A stretch of 64,000 nucleotides of DNA. Origin: Saururus chinensis (lineage: Eukaryota; Streptophyta; Magnoliopsida; Piperales; Saururaceae). Below are positions 12,786 through 24,993 of the stretch, in pieces. The DNA lies in assembly GCA_035235625.1 (NCBI GenBank), contig CP141148.1, forward strand, positions 18,663,057 to 18,727,056, in the 5' to 3' direction. The notes beneath the pieces were generated by a model that made no database searches, was not told the origin of the DNA, and saw only the letters and a list, made by a program, of their open reading frames with translations. Position 1 is the first letter of the stretch. Every line of letters starts with the position of its first letter. Made by a program: the position numbers and the translations under genes.

Positions 12786-12852
12786 TCAATTATACAAGAT
12801 ATGATTGGACAACTAGGATCTTTATATTTTGGTGGGGTGTTTTGTTGTAAAA

Positions 12853-14495
12853 TTACACTTGTTCTGTCAAAAATGTCTTCTTTTGTACATTTAACTTACG
12901 GTTAATTGTACAAAGGTCTTTCAAAAATTTTGCATAAGATGGAATTTGTTTAATGACATCTAAGAGAGGAATGTTAATCTTCATTTGTTTGAAAATTTCA
13001 AGAATATCACCATTTTGCACCAATTTAGAAGAAGATTGTAATCTTTGAGGAAAAGGAGGAGGAATAGGAGAAACACAATTAAAGTTGTCAAGTTCATCAC
13101 CATGTTTAGAATTCAAAGACTCCTTAGGTTCAACAACCTTCATTGGAATATCTTTGTTAATGATTTTTCCATTTCTCAAAGTGGTGATGGACTTAGCATG
13201 CTCTTCTTGTGAACTTGAAGACTTTAAATTTTCAATTACAAATTGACCTTTAGGATTTGGTTGAGGTTGAAAAGGAAACTTCCCTTTTTCTTGAGTGCTA
13301 AAAAATGTTGTCAATTGAGTGAATGAAGTTTTCAAGTCATTGATGGCTTGCATCATTTAGTTGTTGATTGTTGCTTGACTTTGCATGAATTCTTACAATG
13401 TGTCTTCAAGAGTCTTCTTATGTGGTGTAACATAATTTGAGAAAGAAGAGGGTACCTGCACATTAGACTCATTTCTCCAACTAAAGTTAGGATGATTTCT
13501 CCAATTAGGAGTATAAGTTTTAGAATAATGAAAAGAAAATGGCCTTTTGTAGGTATTCATAGCATTTGCTTGAGTATGCAACACCTCTTGAAAAGTAGGG
13601 ATTGTTGGACAATCCTGTGTTTGGTGTCCATCACTCTCACATATACTACAAATATCTTGTACTTTTTGAGAAGCTTTAGACATGTTTTCTCTATTAATTT
13701 TCATAGCCTCAACTTTTCTAGTTAAACTTATAATTTTTGCTTTTACATCATCCTCTTCTTTAAGAAGGTACATGCCCCCCTTAGTTGTCCCATTAGATTT
13801 GGTTTTACTTTCAAATTCATTAGAATCTTCCCAAGATTGAGCATTTTCAGCTGTAATCCCATGTTTTCTCAGGTTCTTTACTCAAAAATTCTTCATTACA
13901 CATCATTTCAACAAATTGCCTCATTTGAGAAGATAAGTCATTATAAAAGAAACTAATTGTACGTCATGTTTCATATCCATGATGTGGGCACAACAATAAA
14001 AGTTTTTTAAATCTCTCCCAATATTGAAAGAAAGTTTCATTTTCTTTTTGTAAAAAATTCTTGATGTTCTTTCTAAGTGTATTAGTTCTATGGGTGGGGA
14101 AAAACTTTTTCAAAAATTTTATTTGCATTTCTTGCCATGATCCAATGGATCTTGGCTTCAAAGAATTCGACCAATTTTTTGTTTTTTCCTTTAAAGAAAA
14201 TGGAAAGAGTTTTAATCTAATAACATCATTTGAAACATTTTGGTTTGACAAAGTTGCACAAAACTCTTCAAACTCTTTTAGATGCAAATATAGACTTTCT
14301 GAATCTAAGCCTTGAAATTTGGGTAGTAATTGAATTACACCCGGCTTGAGTTCAAAACCACCCACATTAGTTGGAAAAATCATGCAAGAAGGAGAACTTG
14401 ATCTACTTCGTTGCAAATTTTTAACTTGAATATTTTGTGCATTGTTATCCCCATTATCACTTCTTAGTTCCTCATTAGTTCTTAGATCCTCCATT
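12853..14495 (-). pseudogene. Athila-like gypsy gag (with zinc knuckle), frameshifted
   Basis: Starts at the ATG at 14,495-14,493, after a roughly 400-base leader. The N-terminal part has PGVIQLLPKFQGL, LHLKEFEEFC, LFPFSLKEK, and KFFPTHRTNTLRK, the core of the plant retrotransposon gag family; this frame stops at 13,964 after CPHHGYET. The frame resumes with a CCHC knuckle, C-x2-C-x4-H-x4-C (CSICESDGHQTQDC), near 13,610-13,655, and a lysine-rich segment at 13,356-12,853 leading to the protease. At least two frame breaks (about 13,960-13,780 and 13,390-13,360) show it is not translatable as one protein. A copy of the same region lies at 1-2850 and 33,766-34,940. Confidence 0.9.
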
Positions 14496-14912
14496 GTATC
14501 AAAATAAAGATAATTTTTAAAAGATTTGTTCACTCTTTTCAATCGTCCAAAATTATCACGCACCAATGTGAACATGCAACAACAAATTTTTTTTTTAGTA
14601 ACAAATGAAAGTAAAAGTGAAAAAATTAAAAGACAAAATATAAAAGTTAGAGCGTTAGAAGTTAATAAACAAAAATTAAAATTGCAAAATAAGGCCAAAG
14701 GCACTATCGAGGTACACGTTTGATCCCGAAAAATTTTCAATAGTAACGTGGGTAGTGCCTCCGGTCTCAAAAAAAAGAAAAACTACATAATTTAAGTACT
14801 AAAAGTAAATGACATAAAGTAAATGACTAACTCTATACAAAAATAAAAGTTAGAGAATTAGTAAAGTTAGAGTGAGTTTTTTTCGTAATGGATTCTTGTC
14901 ACACGTTGTAAT

Positions 14913-14931
14913 CCCCGGCAACGATGCCAAT
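14913..14931 (-). promoter_or_regulatory. Primer binding site
   Basis: On the minus strand it reads TTGGCATCGTTGCCGGGG, two bases from the 5' LTR. It is close to the TTGGCGCCGTTGCCGGGG site common in Athila/Tat elements, with one changed base pair in the GGCGCC core. Confidence 0.85.
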
Positions 14932-14932
14932 T

Positions 14933-16138
14933 TGTTGTTATGTCTGAAATAAGACTATGAAAAAGTCAAATTTAGATTTATTTTACTTGTCAATTGTAGT
15001 AGATAAGGTCGTTCCACAGGGAAATCCTTGTGCAACAAAGAAAATTGTTACGAAAAAGTAGAGGAAAGAAAAACTAAGAAAGAGTATAAGAGTATTGAGG
15101 GTATAACAAGCTAAGAAATCAAAAAGAGAAAACACTAAGGTATTAAGGATCATTGTAACATCTAATGATGTTCTTCATGTATAATGTTATCTCAGTTAAA
15201 ATCGAATAAAGATTCTATCTAACAGGAAGATATGAACATTAAAATTAAAATTAAAGATAGAAAATACTTTGGATAGATGAAGGATAAAAACCATTGTCTC
15301 TTCAAGATTTTTATGTATCCAAATTACAAAAGATCAAGAATGAGAGTCTTCAAGCATCTTATGTATCCAAATCACAAAGAAACAAGAAAAAGAACAATAT
15401 TAAATAAACATCACTTCAAATAAACAATTCCTACTTGAAACCATTGATGAAATATGAATAGAACTCCATTAGATTGTTACAAATCACCTCTAGCCTTAGC
15501 TTGAGAGCTTAGAAAGCCATTACAATAAAACTTAAAAGAAAAATACAAAAGAAGAGAAGAAAAATAGGAGAAGAGAGCTCCAAAGAGGAGGGGATGATGC
15601 CTCTATCACATCCACCCCTTTATTTATAGGAAAAGAAGGGGTTGCTTCAAATGGAAAAGTCAAATCATATCTCCAAATTGCATCCTGATTGATTGCTTCT
15701 TTGGCAATGATTAGATTCTAAATCAATTAAATAAATAATAATTTATTTAGCAAATAAGTATCTTTGAATCTTCCTTTAGTTATCCAATCAGCTTCATTGT
15801 TTTTACTTATGTGCATCAATCATAATCAATGAAAAGATTCTTCATGTACTAGTCTCTGGTTAGTTAACTAGCGGTCCCTTTGCATGCTAAATTCGACCAT
15901 TCTATGTATGTTTAGACCATTAAGAGCCCATTCTTGACTTTTAAATAGCTTTGGGTAGTTAGGCTTCACTTCCTCTTCCAGTTGGATCCTATTGAAGCTT
16001 GTTTAGACATGTAAACGCATTTAAGGTTCAGCAACCTATTCAAAACATAAATAACTTAAATAAGTAATGAATTAACAAAAAATAGGATTACAATTTAAAA
16101 TGTGAGAACATTTAATTGAATATTATTTGAGTGCATCA
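14933..16138 (-). repeat. 5' LTR of the 9097-16138 gypsy element
   Basis: 1206 bp, colinear with 9097-10538. It lacks about 190 bp that the 3' LTR has between its 10,070 and 10,285 (junction near 15,891-15,900, between TTGACC-like and TTCGACC repeats) and a smaller piece near 15,695. A TATA-like CTATAAATA on the minus strand at 15,621-15,629 would place transcription start inside this LTR, reading towards gag. Confidence 0.92.
15621..15629 (-). promoter_or_regulatory. LTR TATA box
   Basis: CTATAAATA on the minus strand in the 5' LTR, conserved at the same place in the 3' LTR (about 9786-9795) and in related LTRs of the window, reading towards the primer site and gag. Confidence 0.6.
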
Positions 16139-16143
16139 CACAC
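16139..16143. repeat. Target site duplication CACAC, right copy
   Basis: Identical to 9092-9096 and directly after the LTR end GTGCATCA. Confidence 0.95.
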
Positions 16144-16568
16144 CCATGGCTAAACCAATTACTTTTGTAAGAGCTAAGGAAAGTAATCACACACAAAAGG
16201 TAGTGCCCACCTCACAAAAGCCAACTGGAGGGAAAGTGATCAAATTGAAGACTAGTGTTGTGAGGATTTATGACATGAAATAAAAATAATCACATTAGTT
16301 TTGAATGCCATAAAAATGACCCCACAAGCTAAACCCTAGGAGAAAGTTGAAGAAGAAATCCACTACGCATGAGAACCCTAGGTTGCCACACCAACTCTAT
16401 GCTCACAACATGAAGAAAGAATGGATTAAAATGATTGATCTTCAAGCTTTGAAAAATCACATAGGAAAACTCAGCAAAAAGCCTAGGGATTGCCTTAAGA
16501 TTGGTTGGCTAGACAAAAAAGGCAAAGTTCACCACTTACATGTGATGTGTTTAGAATCCATGAGTTAA
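16144..16568 (+). pseudogene. Copia gag, 3' part after the gypsy insertion
   Basis: Once the gypsy element and one CACAC copy are set aside, the frame ending FKPSMCT at 9091 continues into this segment (MAKPITFVRAK, then a lysine-rich stretch). This fits the C-terminal gag/linker region of Sire-like copia elements. There are stops around 16,280-16,320. The last open stretch (16,347-16,568) is rich in Lys and His and contains no domain I can name. Confidence 0.7.
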
Positions 16569-18290
16569 TTCTTTCTATATTTTGGACATGCACATAATTT
16601 TTTTTATTTTGCTTTCATTTACTTCGCTTTTTCATTGTTATTTCTTTCATAGGTTTTGATGAAAAATAAGCCAAAAAATTGGAAAAGTTTCAAAAACACA
16701 CAAAAATTTGTTGTTGATTTTGATCTTCATAACTTGTTGTTGTGGTTTTGAATGTTTAGCTCTTAGTTTGAAGATTGACAATGGTCAATTAAGCTGAAAA
16801 TACCATGAATGTGTGGTCATACTTTAACTAGATGAAGAATACACCTTGGAGAGTGAAGATCTTTTTAATTTTCTTATGCTTGATGTTGAAATTATTTGAT
16901 TTTCAAAACGTGCACACATCATGTTTAACTCAAGTCAAATTCATGATTTAAATTCAAGAGAGAATTCTTAAACATTTTTTGACTTAAGAGTTTAGATTCT
17001 AATGGAGTCTTAATGATCTAATTAGAGGAACTTGCTAAACTACTATCTAGGAATCAAAGGCATAAAAAATCTTTGTAATGTCTCATGAGCTTGTAATTGT
17101 TTACTTCTTTTATTTTTACCATAAAATTGTCCTCATAAAGATTATGGGGAAGAACTATCTACGTAAGTCCGTCTTGGGTAGTGTGAAATGCCATGCCCTA
17201 AAAAAATGAATTGAAAAGAAAAGTAAATCAAAGAAAGGCATGGGTTGATACTTGTTCTTCATATATTTTATTTCTCGTCTAGAAGCATTTTTCTAATTAG
17301 AAGCTAGCTAAGTGAGTCTAAAAAAAAAACTTTTTCTTTGTTAGAGTCTAGAGGAAGTTGTCTCTTTTGAATAATAACAACCTTGTGAAATTAATAACCG
17401 ACAAAGACGAGTTAAAAGTGATATTTTTTTTTAAAACTGAATAAAAGAGAGTAAAAATGTTAAAATAAAGAAAGATGATTGATATTCACAAACCAATGAA
17501 TAAAAATAATCTAAGAAGTGGTATAAATGATCATCAACTTGTGGATATACTAGGTTTAAGTGTCCAATTTTTGCTCATTTTTGAATTTATTTTGAGTTCT
17601 AAAAATCCAAATGAGGTTCTTTTAATGGGAAATGATTATTTTCTAGCATTAGAATTTGTTAGAATTTTTTAGTTTTTTGAAAAATAGTTTTAAAATGTTC
17701 AAGAGTGGTTGATTGCTTTGTCGGGTTATCTGTCATTGGCCACATAGTTCATGCACGAACAAACATTTGAAAAGTGGTAAAAGCCTTATTACATCTCTAT
17801 TAACTTACAAACACTTGGAGGTGGTTGGGGAGGCAACAAAGGAGGATTTTGCATGATTTGAAGTGATTTTATGCATGCTTTAAATGTTGATTTGTCGATT
17901 TTGCCACGAAGAAGGTATATACCATTACTCACTATTTAATAGTAGATTTCATGCCCTTTTAAACATTTTTGAATCAATAAGATAGTTTAAAATTGCTAGA
18001 TTTAGATTTCTATAAATTTTCAAGTGATTTCATGTGTCGAGTTTTGATATTTCAATGGGTTTGAAAATGCCAAAATTGGGGAATTTGAAAAATCGCAAAT
18101 TTATGGTTCAAATTTATAGTATGTGTAGTTATAAAATTTGTTTAATTCATTGACACCTACAACATGCTAAAATTTGGAGTCAATCGGGATAATGTTTTTC
18201 ACTAGGGTTATTTTGTGAATTATTAAAAATTTGGGCAATTTTTTTCAAAATGTTTTAAAAATGCTAGGATATTTACTTGCTTACTTTCCA
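16569..18290. other. AT-rich internal retroelement DNA, no gene recognised
   Basis: No domain, LTR ends or splice structure recognised. One 65-codon frame at 17,475-17,672 has no distinctive motif. The stretch is most likely degraded internal or untranslated region of a retroelement because it joins gag on the left and another retroelement frame on the right. Confidence 0.45.
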
Positions 18291-18338
18291 GCCTAGTCTT
18301 AGCACTAGCATTTTGATTTTCCTTGTTATTAGTTCTAG

Positions 18339-18720
18339 ATGGCTAGAGGTAAGTAGAACCCCACCCAGACCAGCCTAGTGTGTCACCCACTACACATGCA
18401 AAGGATCAACCTATTATGTTCGAGTGTTTGGTCACCTACATGCTCCACTTATATATATTACTTGATGGGTATTCCATAGTGAGCATCGGACGTATTACTT
18501 TTAGTTCATTTCCATTTCTAGACCACTAGTCCGCCCCCACTTTAATAGACATTAGTACTTCTCAATAAGGAGTGAGGGAGAGTTGACATTTGTCAGAGTG
18601 GTCAACATGACAATAGTTACCATTACTCCATCCGTCATCGCATCTATCATTGGATTTGAGAAAAGAGAGATCTAGTACGCAACCTTTTAGGGTGTTTAGA
18701 TATCAGATAACAACATAGTT
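18339..18720 (+). pseudogene. Degraded retroelement accessory ORF fragment
   Basis: A start at 18,339 (MARGK) is followed by an in-frame stop, then a stretch around 18,560-18,670 reading ELTFVRVVNMTIVTITPSV and ASIIGFEKREI. The pattern (a V-x-I-T-I-T-P-x-x-I-A-x-I-L-G-like motif) resembles the plant putative transposon protein domain found as an extra ORF in gypsy/copia elements. Several stops make it a relic. The assignment is by eye only. Confidence 0.4.
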
Positions 18721-18849
18721 ACTAGTTAGACTCTAGGGCATTGAGCGCAACATGCTATTGGATACATAAATCCCAAGAGTTTAGTATTCGACAAAAGCCT
18801 TAAAATTGGATTATCATATTACTCTTAAAACTAGTACTTAAAATCAAGG

Positions 18850-19912
18850 ATCAAAACTTATTACCTTTTTCTAACAATGTAAGATTTTATATAACAAGAA
18901 CTAACATGAAATCCAAAGCAAAGTGTATTATTAATCTATTAAGCAATCTACACGAACATGCAAGCATTCACACTGTAATTTTTATGTGGAAACCCCAACT
19001 ACGGTAAAAACCACAACAATTTCTCTCGACCAAATCAATCTACTAGTAAGCAATAATTTATAAAACCCAAAGACCAACCAACCTTTAGCGACTCAACACA
19101 AATAAAACTCCATTTTATTTGTTGAGTGCTTATCGTTGTTGGCCTTCACAATTCTCCCTCCGCCAAATCCTTGAAGCTTTCTCTCTTCATGTTCCATCTT
19201 TGCCTTCTTCCAGTTCCTTAACTAAAGACTCCTTTTTTTATAGTTGATTCTTGTTGAGTTTCTTAAATCCTCCTTGATGAAGAATTTGCTACACCTCCTC
19301 AAGATGTGTGTGAAGTAGTTTTGCATTCAATGTTTGATCATTCAACAGTATGAATTTCTCACAAAAACTATGGTGAGTATAGGAAAACTCTAGACAAAGT
19401 GTCTCCATTTTTCTCTTCTAAAATAATGGTTTTCTTATATGTTATTTTGTCTATAGCTTACATTTATTAAGAGTCTTAAGTTAGTTAGGGCTAAAGAAAC
19501 CCAACTTGGAAAAGACTCATCTAAAATCCTAAACTAGGAATTTTTTTTACCAAACAATCAATCATTTTACTCAAGCAATCAATATTTTGATCCTTCAAAT
19601 AGTGTGTTTATATTTTGGACCACCTTTTATTAAAACTCCTAAAATCACTTCTAAGGATTGTTTCTACTAAAATCTAAGTGATTTATGTACATGTGTGTAT
19701 CATACCTTTAAACTGACATTCAATGTAGTTTTTAACCTTTAACTTTTAGAACGCATCCATTCCTATATTTTAAGTCTTTAAATTTTAAATCTGACTCAAC
19801 CACAACACTAATTTAGCTAGACTTTAAGATAACACCATACATGAAGTTTTGACATAGTTTTTTTCATCAAAATCTATCAATTATAATACATATGCCATCA
19901 CATGTTTAAGCA
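18850..19912 (-). mobile_element. Copia (Sire/Maximus-like) 3' LTR, minus orientation
   Basis: On the minus strand it starts TGCTTAAACATG at 19,912 and has the same order of blocks as the plus-strand LTR at 6110-7500. A polypurine tract abuts it at 19,916-19,927, so this is a 3' LTR of a minus-strand element. The outer edge near 18,850 is inferred from similarity to 33,590 and is imprecise. Confidence 0.65.
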
Positions 19913-19915
19913 ATA

Positions 19916-19927
19916 TCCCCCTTTGGC
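19916..19927 (-). promoter_or_regulatory. Polypurine tract of the copia element
   Basis: GCCAAAGGGGGA on the minus strand, next to the LTR start. This form is typical for Sire/Maximus elements. Confidence 0.75.
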
Positions 19928-20399
19928 TATTTTCTGACAAAACACTAGAGTATGAAATTAAAAAGGTTAGAATTATGATAGTTTAGTGCATTGACTTTCA
20001 CTTGTACAAAGTTTTATACTTTGAATCAACTAAGACCATTTGGAATTGACCTTGAAAATCCTTGAAACCTATAGTTGACTTGCACACTTAAGCAAAATAT
20101 AATACTATTCAATTAAGTATGAAGTAAGGCACTTGATTTTTCTTAATTTTTTCTCCCTCTTTTTGTTTGAAATAGGAGAAAGGTGAATACAATATTAAAG
20201 AAAAATACACAATTAAAGCTCATGAGTCAAGTAAGTAAAATAGGCATGAAATAAATAACCATGAAACATCACATGTCATAAAATATTTTCAAGTTAACTC
20301 ACACAGTTTCATAATACATTAGAATTAACAGAAAAAATACATATCATGAACTGTTCAAGGTTTTAACAATAAGTACATCCAAAAAGATCATAAAAAGAA

Positions 20400-21060
20400 A
20401 TAAAATCAGGACTATGCATCATCAGTATAGTTAGAATCATCATCCTCCCCCTTAACATTAGACTCAACATTATACTAGAATAAGTGAGATAAATAAGCTC
20501 TACCAACTAATCAAACATGCACTCCATATCACAACAAAAATCCATCAACTCAGTAGTTGTAGCAGGTCGTGAGTCATCATCGTCATCTAATATCCTCCTA
20601 TGTGCAGGTTTCTTCTCTTTAGCAACATCATTAGGGATCTCCTAGTCCTCCTATGGCTTCTGGATTTATCCCTAGTGTGTGACCTCATCCGATATATGAC
20701 TGCCTCATCAATAGGATCCATGCCAGCCATTGTGGGCTATATCTGGGTCACTCTCATTCTCTGAAACAAGAAAATCCTAGATATGATGTATAGATACACC
20801 AACATCTTATCGGTGTGGTTATTAACAAATGTCGCCATCCTACCAAAGATAATCAAAGGCATATCGAGCTCAATGTCAGTCTCTAACAATAGATACAGGG
20901 TATGGGATGTTGTTTGATCTACTCTTTATTTCCAAGCACTCCAGATGTTGTACTGGGGTATACGTGAAAAGGTACGAAGTCGAGAGTAATGGAATGATCC
21001 TATATCACTGTGTCTAGTATGCATCCTCTCTCCAAGCCTGTGAGCAATCCAGTGATGATG
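20400..21060 (-). pseudogene. Degraded 3' ORF of a Sire-like copia element
   Basis: The minus strand keeps a long but stop-broken frame (for example SHTLYLLLETDIELDMPL, FGRMATFVNNHTDK) some 500 bp upstream of the polypurine tract. Position and composition fit the extra (env-like or transposon-protein-like) ORF that Sireviruses and some gypsy elements carry between pol and the 3' LTR. I cannot name the domain with certainty. The element is cut at about 21,146 by a gypsy LTR. Confidence 0.4.
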
Positions 21061-21146
21061 CAATCATTTGAGAAATCATAGCCACCATATGTTAGATAAC
21101 AAATATCTCAACGCATTACATCTATTGCTCTGGCGATAATATAAGG

Positions 21147-23620
21147 TGTAATTTTAATACCTAAGCTATTGATTCGTTAAATTGAACCAAAGCTTAAGGT
21201 TGTTTTATCTTGCAACCGTACAAGTTGTTGTAGCACTACAAGGTCAAATCCACAAGACTTGCCTTTGTATGACTGTAGAATGACTACAAAGTAAAAGAAG
21301 AAAGAATGTGAGGAAATAAGAGAGACTATATACTTAAAATAAAGAAAATATGATGAGAATTAATTGAAGAGAAAATGACAAGGCATCGAGGTTATTTATA
21401 ACATCTTAAGGTGCTCCTCATGTATCAACTTATCTCAATTACAGTGAGATAAAGATTCTCTCTAATTGGATGATTTGAACATTATAAAAAAAGAATGAAC
21501 TAAGGAAGAATTAGATTGTTAAAGGATTAAAAGTACATACATCTTCACATTCAAGAACTCTATGTATTAAAACCAGAAAGAATCAAGGAGAGCCTCCAAA
21601 CATTCTATGTGTTAAAATAACAAAGAGTAAAGAAAATAAAGTGGAAATGAATTCATATCACTTATGTTATCCAATATTTGCAATAAAATCCAGTATATGA
21701 TACAAAAGAAACACCATTAAGAATATTACAAAGTTCCCTCCAGCCTTAGCTAGAGCTTAACAAGCCATTATAATAAAGAAGACAAAGACAAATATACTTG
21801 AAGAATGAAGAGATGAATGAGAGGAGAACAGACCTCCAAAGAGGAGGGGATGATGCTTCTCCCACATTCTCCCCTCTTTTATGGGAGTAGAGGGGGTGGC
21901 TTCAAGGGGAAGGCCCAATCACATCCCTTCTTGATGGTTGCTACTTTGGGAATGATTAAATGGTAGATAAATTAAATAAATCAAAGATTTCTTCAAAAAT
22001 TAAGTATCATTTACTCTTTCTCTAGTTATCTAATCAACGCCATCATCTTTCCTTATGGTAAGTAAATACAAAAATTAAAAATATCCTCCATGTGTTGGCC
22101 TAAGCTTGATTGACTAATAGTCCCTTGGCATGTTTGTTTTGACTGATGATAAATATGAAACATATATCTATTGTATATGCCTTTTTACCTTACTTGCTAG
22201 TATAGATTAAGTTAATTAAGAGTTATTTATGATTTATTAATATTAAGATAAATATTAATATTTTATTTAATTATTAATTAATTTGGGAGTTATTAGTAGT
22301 TTAGGCATGTATTTGAATAAAGTTAGGATTTTATTTATATTCTACATGTCTAAAATGTAAAATTTTTATGTTTTGTAGGTAAGGTGTGCTTATCAAGGAC
22401 CTTGAATAATGTTTAGAATAATTTAAAAAACTCTTAACACCCTTTAAAATGATTTGGACAACTTTTCTTATGTTTTAGTTTCTTTTCTTTTTAATTTAGA
22501 TCTAAGTTTTGAATAATGACAATTGTATAATAAAGATTTCTTTTTTAATAAAAGAACTTTTCATGTTTATTCAAATCTATGTTGATTTATTCTCTTGTGG
22601 ATGATAGATTAATGTAGTTTTGATATTTACGTTGATTATAATTTCTGTGATTTAGATGAGATGGTCATGTAATAGTTTTAATGTTAATAAAATTAACGAA
22701 GTGCATGAGTTATACTAAGATTAAATGAGTTATGCCTATAGTTTAGTTTAGTTTAATTTAGATGATTCGTGTCATTGTCAAAGATAGTTCATGTCATGGA
22801 TTTAATTAATGATTCTTTCCGAAGTAATTCTAACTTGTAGCTGAGAATACTTATTCATATTCACACTAGATTTAAACTAAAGCTTAAGGAATTGTTATAT
22901 TTCTATAGCGGATTCTATTTCCTAAGTAATTTTCATTATATTGATATCTTCCTTTTAATTTAGTTGATTATTTTATTTACTTGATTTAAGTTTATGTTCA
23001 TTTTAGTTTTTAATAAAAAAAAATTTTACTTTGATTTAGTAATTAATTCATCTATCTTTGAGGTTCCACAACCCTTAAATACTTATCCTATTATAATTAC
23101 CTTATACACTTGCAAATGGTTTAATTATGAAGATCTACCCATAAATTATTAGAATTTTGAATTTCTTCCAAAAGAGTGATTGTAGTGACAAAAGTCCTAT
23201 TTCCAGTGCCAGCAAGATAATGCCAATTAGATGTTGCAATAAAAATATATGGCCAAAATACTAATGGTCTATCATAAAGTCCAAATCAGCTCCTTCTCGA
23301 ATTTAATTATCCTAACATAAATATGTTATACAATAGGTCCACATGGTTATGATCAACCATTCCTTACTTTTTTAGGCCATTAAGAACCCATTTTGAACCC
23401 TTTATGGCTTCAAGTATTTTGGCGTCACTTCCTCTTTAAGCTAGATCTTGTCAAGGCCTATTTAACATAAAAACATAGTAAAAGTCCATCTCATCTCTTG
23501 AATTTATTAAATTGAACTTATTCAACATATAAATAACCCAAATAAGTAATGAATTAACATAAATTAATATTAAAATTAAAGATTTGAAGACATTTAATTC
23601 AACATAATTTAAGTACATTA
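21147..23620 (-). mobile_element. Athila-like 3' LTR, split by a nested solo LTR
   Basis: The plus strand starts TGTAATTTTAATACCTAAGC, related to the LTR at 2869, and runs colinear with it to about 22,146. It resumes near 23,136 (GAATTTTGAATTTCTTCC corresponds to the 10,090 region of the complete element) and ends AAGTACATTA at 23,620. What follows (AATACCTT) resembles the start of the polypurine tract at 10,539, so this is a minus-strand 3' LTR. Confidence 0.75.
22147..23135 (+). mobile_element. Nested solo LTR of a second gypsy family (plus)
   Basis: It shares start (TGATAAATATGAAAC), middle (AAGATAAATATTAATATTTTA) and end (GGTTTAATTATGAAG) with the LTR at 23,629-24,968, in the same orientation. 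It interrupts the surrounding minus-strand LTR. No internal region is present. The exact edges and target duplication are not certain. Confidence 0.7.
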
Positions 23621-23628
23621 AATACCTT

Positions 23629-24968
23629 GATAGGTATGAAATATATCTATTTTATATGTCTTTTTACCCTATTTGCTAGTATAGTATTAGGTTAATTTAA
23701 GATTAATTATGGTTTATTTATATTAAGATAGATATTAATATTTTAATTCAATTATTAATTAATTTAAGCACTATTAGAAGTTTAAGCATGCATTTAAATT
23801 AAGTTGGGATTTTATGTATGTATTACATGTCTAAAATGTAATTTTTTATGTTTTGTAGGTAGGATGAGCTTATAGAGGTCCTTAGACAATGTTTAAAATA
23901 TTTGGAAATACTCTTGAAACACTTTAAAATAATTTTGATTACTTTTTGGAGTTACAAATTTACTGAAAATTAATATAGACGTGAATGAAAGAGCTAAATG
24001 AACATAGTAGAAAACTAGATAGGAATAAGGATTGTTCAGTGAATAGACTTAGCTTCTTGAATAGAAATTGGACATGAAACTAAATGGAACTGTCTAGATT
24101 GAAGAAATAGTATAGCTATTCGAACATAATAACATATTAGAATTCCTCTTATGACTCTTATGCCTATATAAAGCCATATGGAGCTCAAAATTCAGGAATT
24201 CTAATAGATTTTCAAATGAGAAAAAAGGAAAAGAAGATGGAGAAGCATTCAAAACATTTGATAGAGACTAAAAGAACCTTCTTCCCCCATGCAAGGCTAG
24301 ATTTCTCTTTCACTTAGTTGTAAATTTTAGTTTCTTTTCTTTTTTAATTTAAATCTTAGTTGTGATTAATGACAATTGTATGATAAATATATTTTTTTAA
24401 TAAAAGAGTTTTTTATGTTTATTGAAATCTATGTTGATTTATTATCTTGTAGATGATATATTGATTTGGTTGAGATTTGCATCGATTTTAATTTCTATAA
24501 CTTAGATGAGATGGTTATGCAATAGCTTTAATGTTTATTTGATTAATAAATTGGATGAGTTATACTAAGATTAGACAAGTCGTGCCTATAGTTTAGTTCA
24601 GTGTAGATGATTCATACTATTGTCGAAAATAGTTCATGTCATGGATTTAATTAATGATTCTTTCTAATGTAATTATAGCTTGTAGCTGAGAATACTTGTT
24701 TATTTTTATACTAGATTTAGACTAAGGGTTAAGGAAATGTTATGGTTCTATAGTGGATTAGATTTCCTAAGTAATTTTTATTATATTGATATCTTCCTTT
24801 TAGTCTAATTGCTTATTTTCTTTGTTTAATATAAGGTTAAGTTCCTTTAATTTTCAATCATTAGATTATTCTCTTAGATTTAGCAATTAATTTATCCATC
24901 CCTAAGGTTATACTTATCGTAGTATAATTACCTTATACACTTGTAAAGAGTTTAATTATAAACGATGA
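23629..24968 (+). mobile_element. 5' LTR of a plus-strand Athila-like gypsy element
   Basis: It starts TGATAGGTATGAAATAT, is colinear with the solo LTR at 22,147, and is followed by a primer binding site. The element's leader follows and its gag appears at 29.4 kb, after a later 4.2-kb insertion. Confidence 0.8.
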
Positions 24969-24973
24969 CGTTT

Positions 24974-24993
24974 TTGGCACCATTTATAGGGAC
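24974..24993 (+). promoter_or_regulatory. Primer binding site
   Basis: TTGGCACCATTTATAGGGAC lies a few bases after the LTR end. It is a diverged form of the TTGGCGCC primer site seen at 2851 and 14,913. Confidence 0.75.

Larger units (their letters stand above)
9097..16138 (-). mobile_element. Complete non-autonomous Athila-like gypsy retrotransposon
   Basis: A 7042-bp element: 3' LTR 9097-10538, polypurine tract, 4.4-kb internal region, primer binding site, 5' LTR 14,933-16,138, flanked by CACAC repeats. Coding capacity on the minus strand is gag (14,495 to about 12,850) and a degraded protease (to 12,245). Between 12,240 and 10,540 I see no reverse transcriptase, RNase H or integrase, so it would depend on an autonomous relative. 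Its layout matches gag-only terminal-repeat elements related to Athila. It sits inside a copia gag, so it is younger than that copia copy. Confidence 0.93.
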
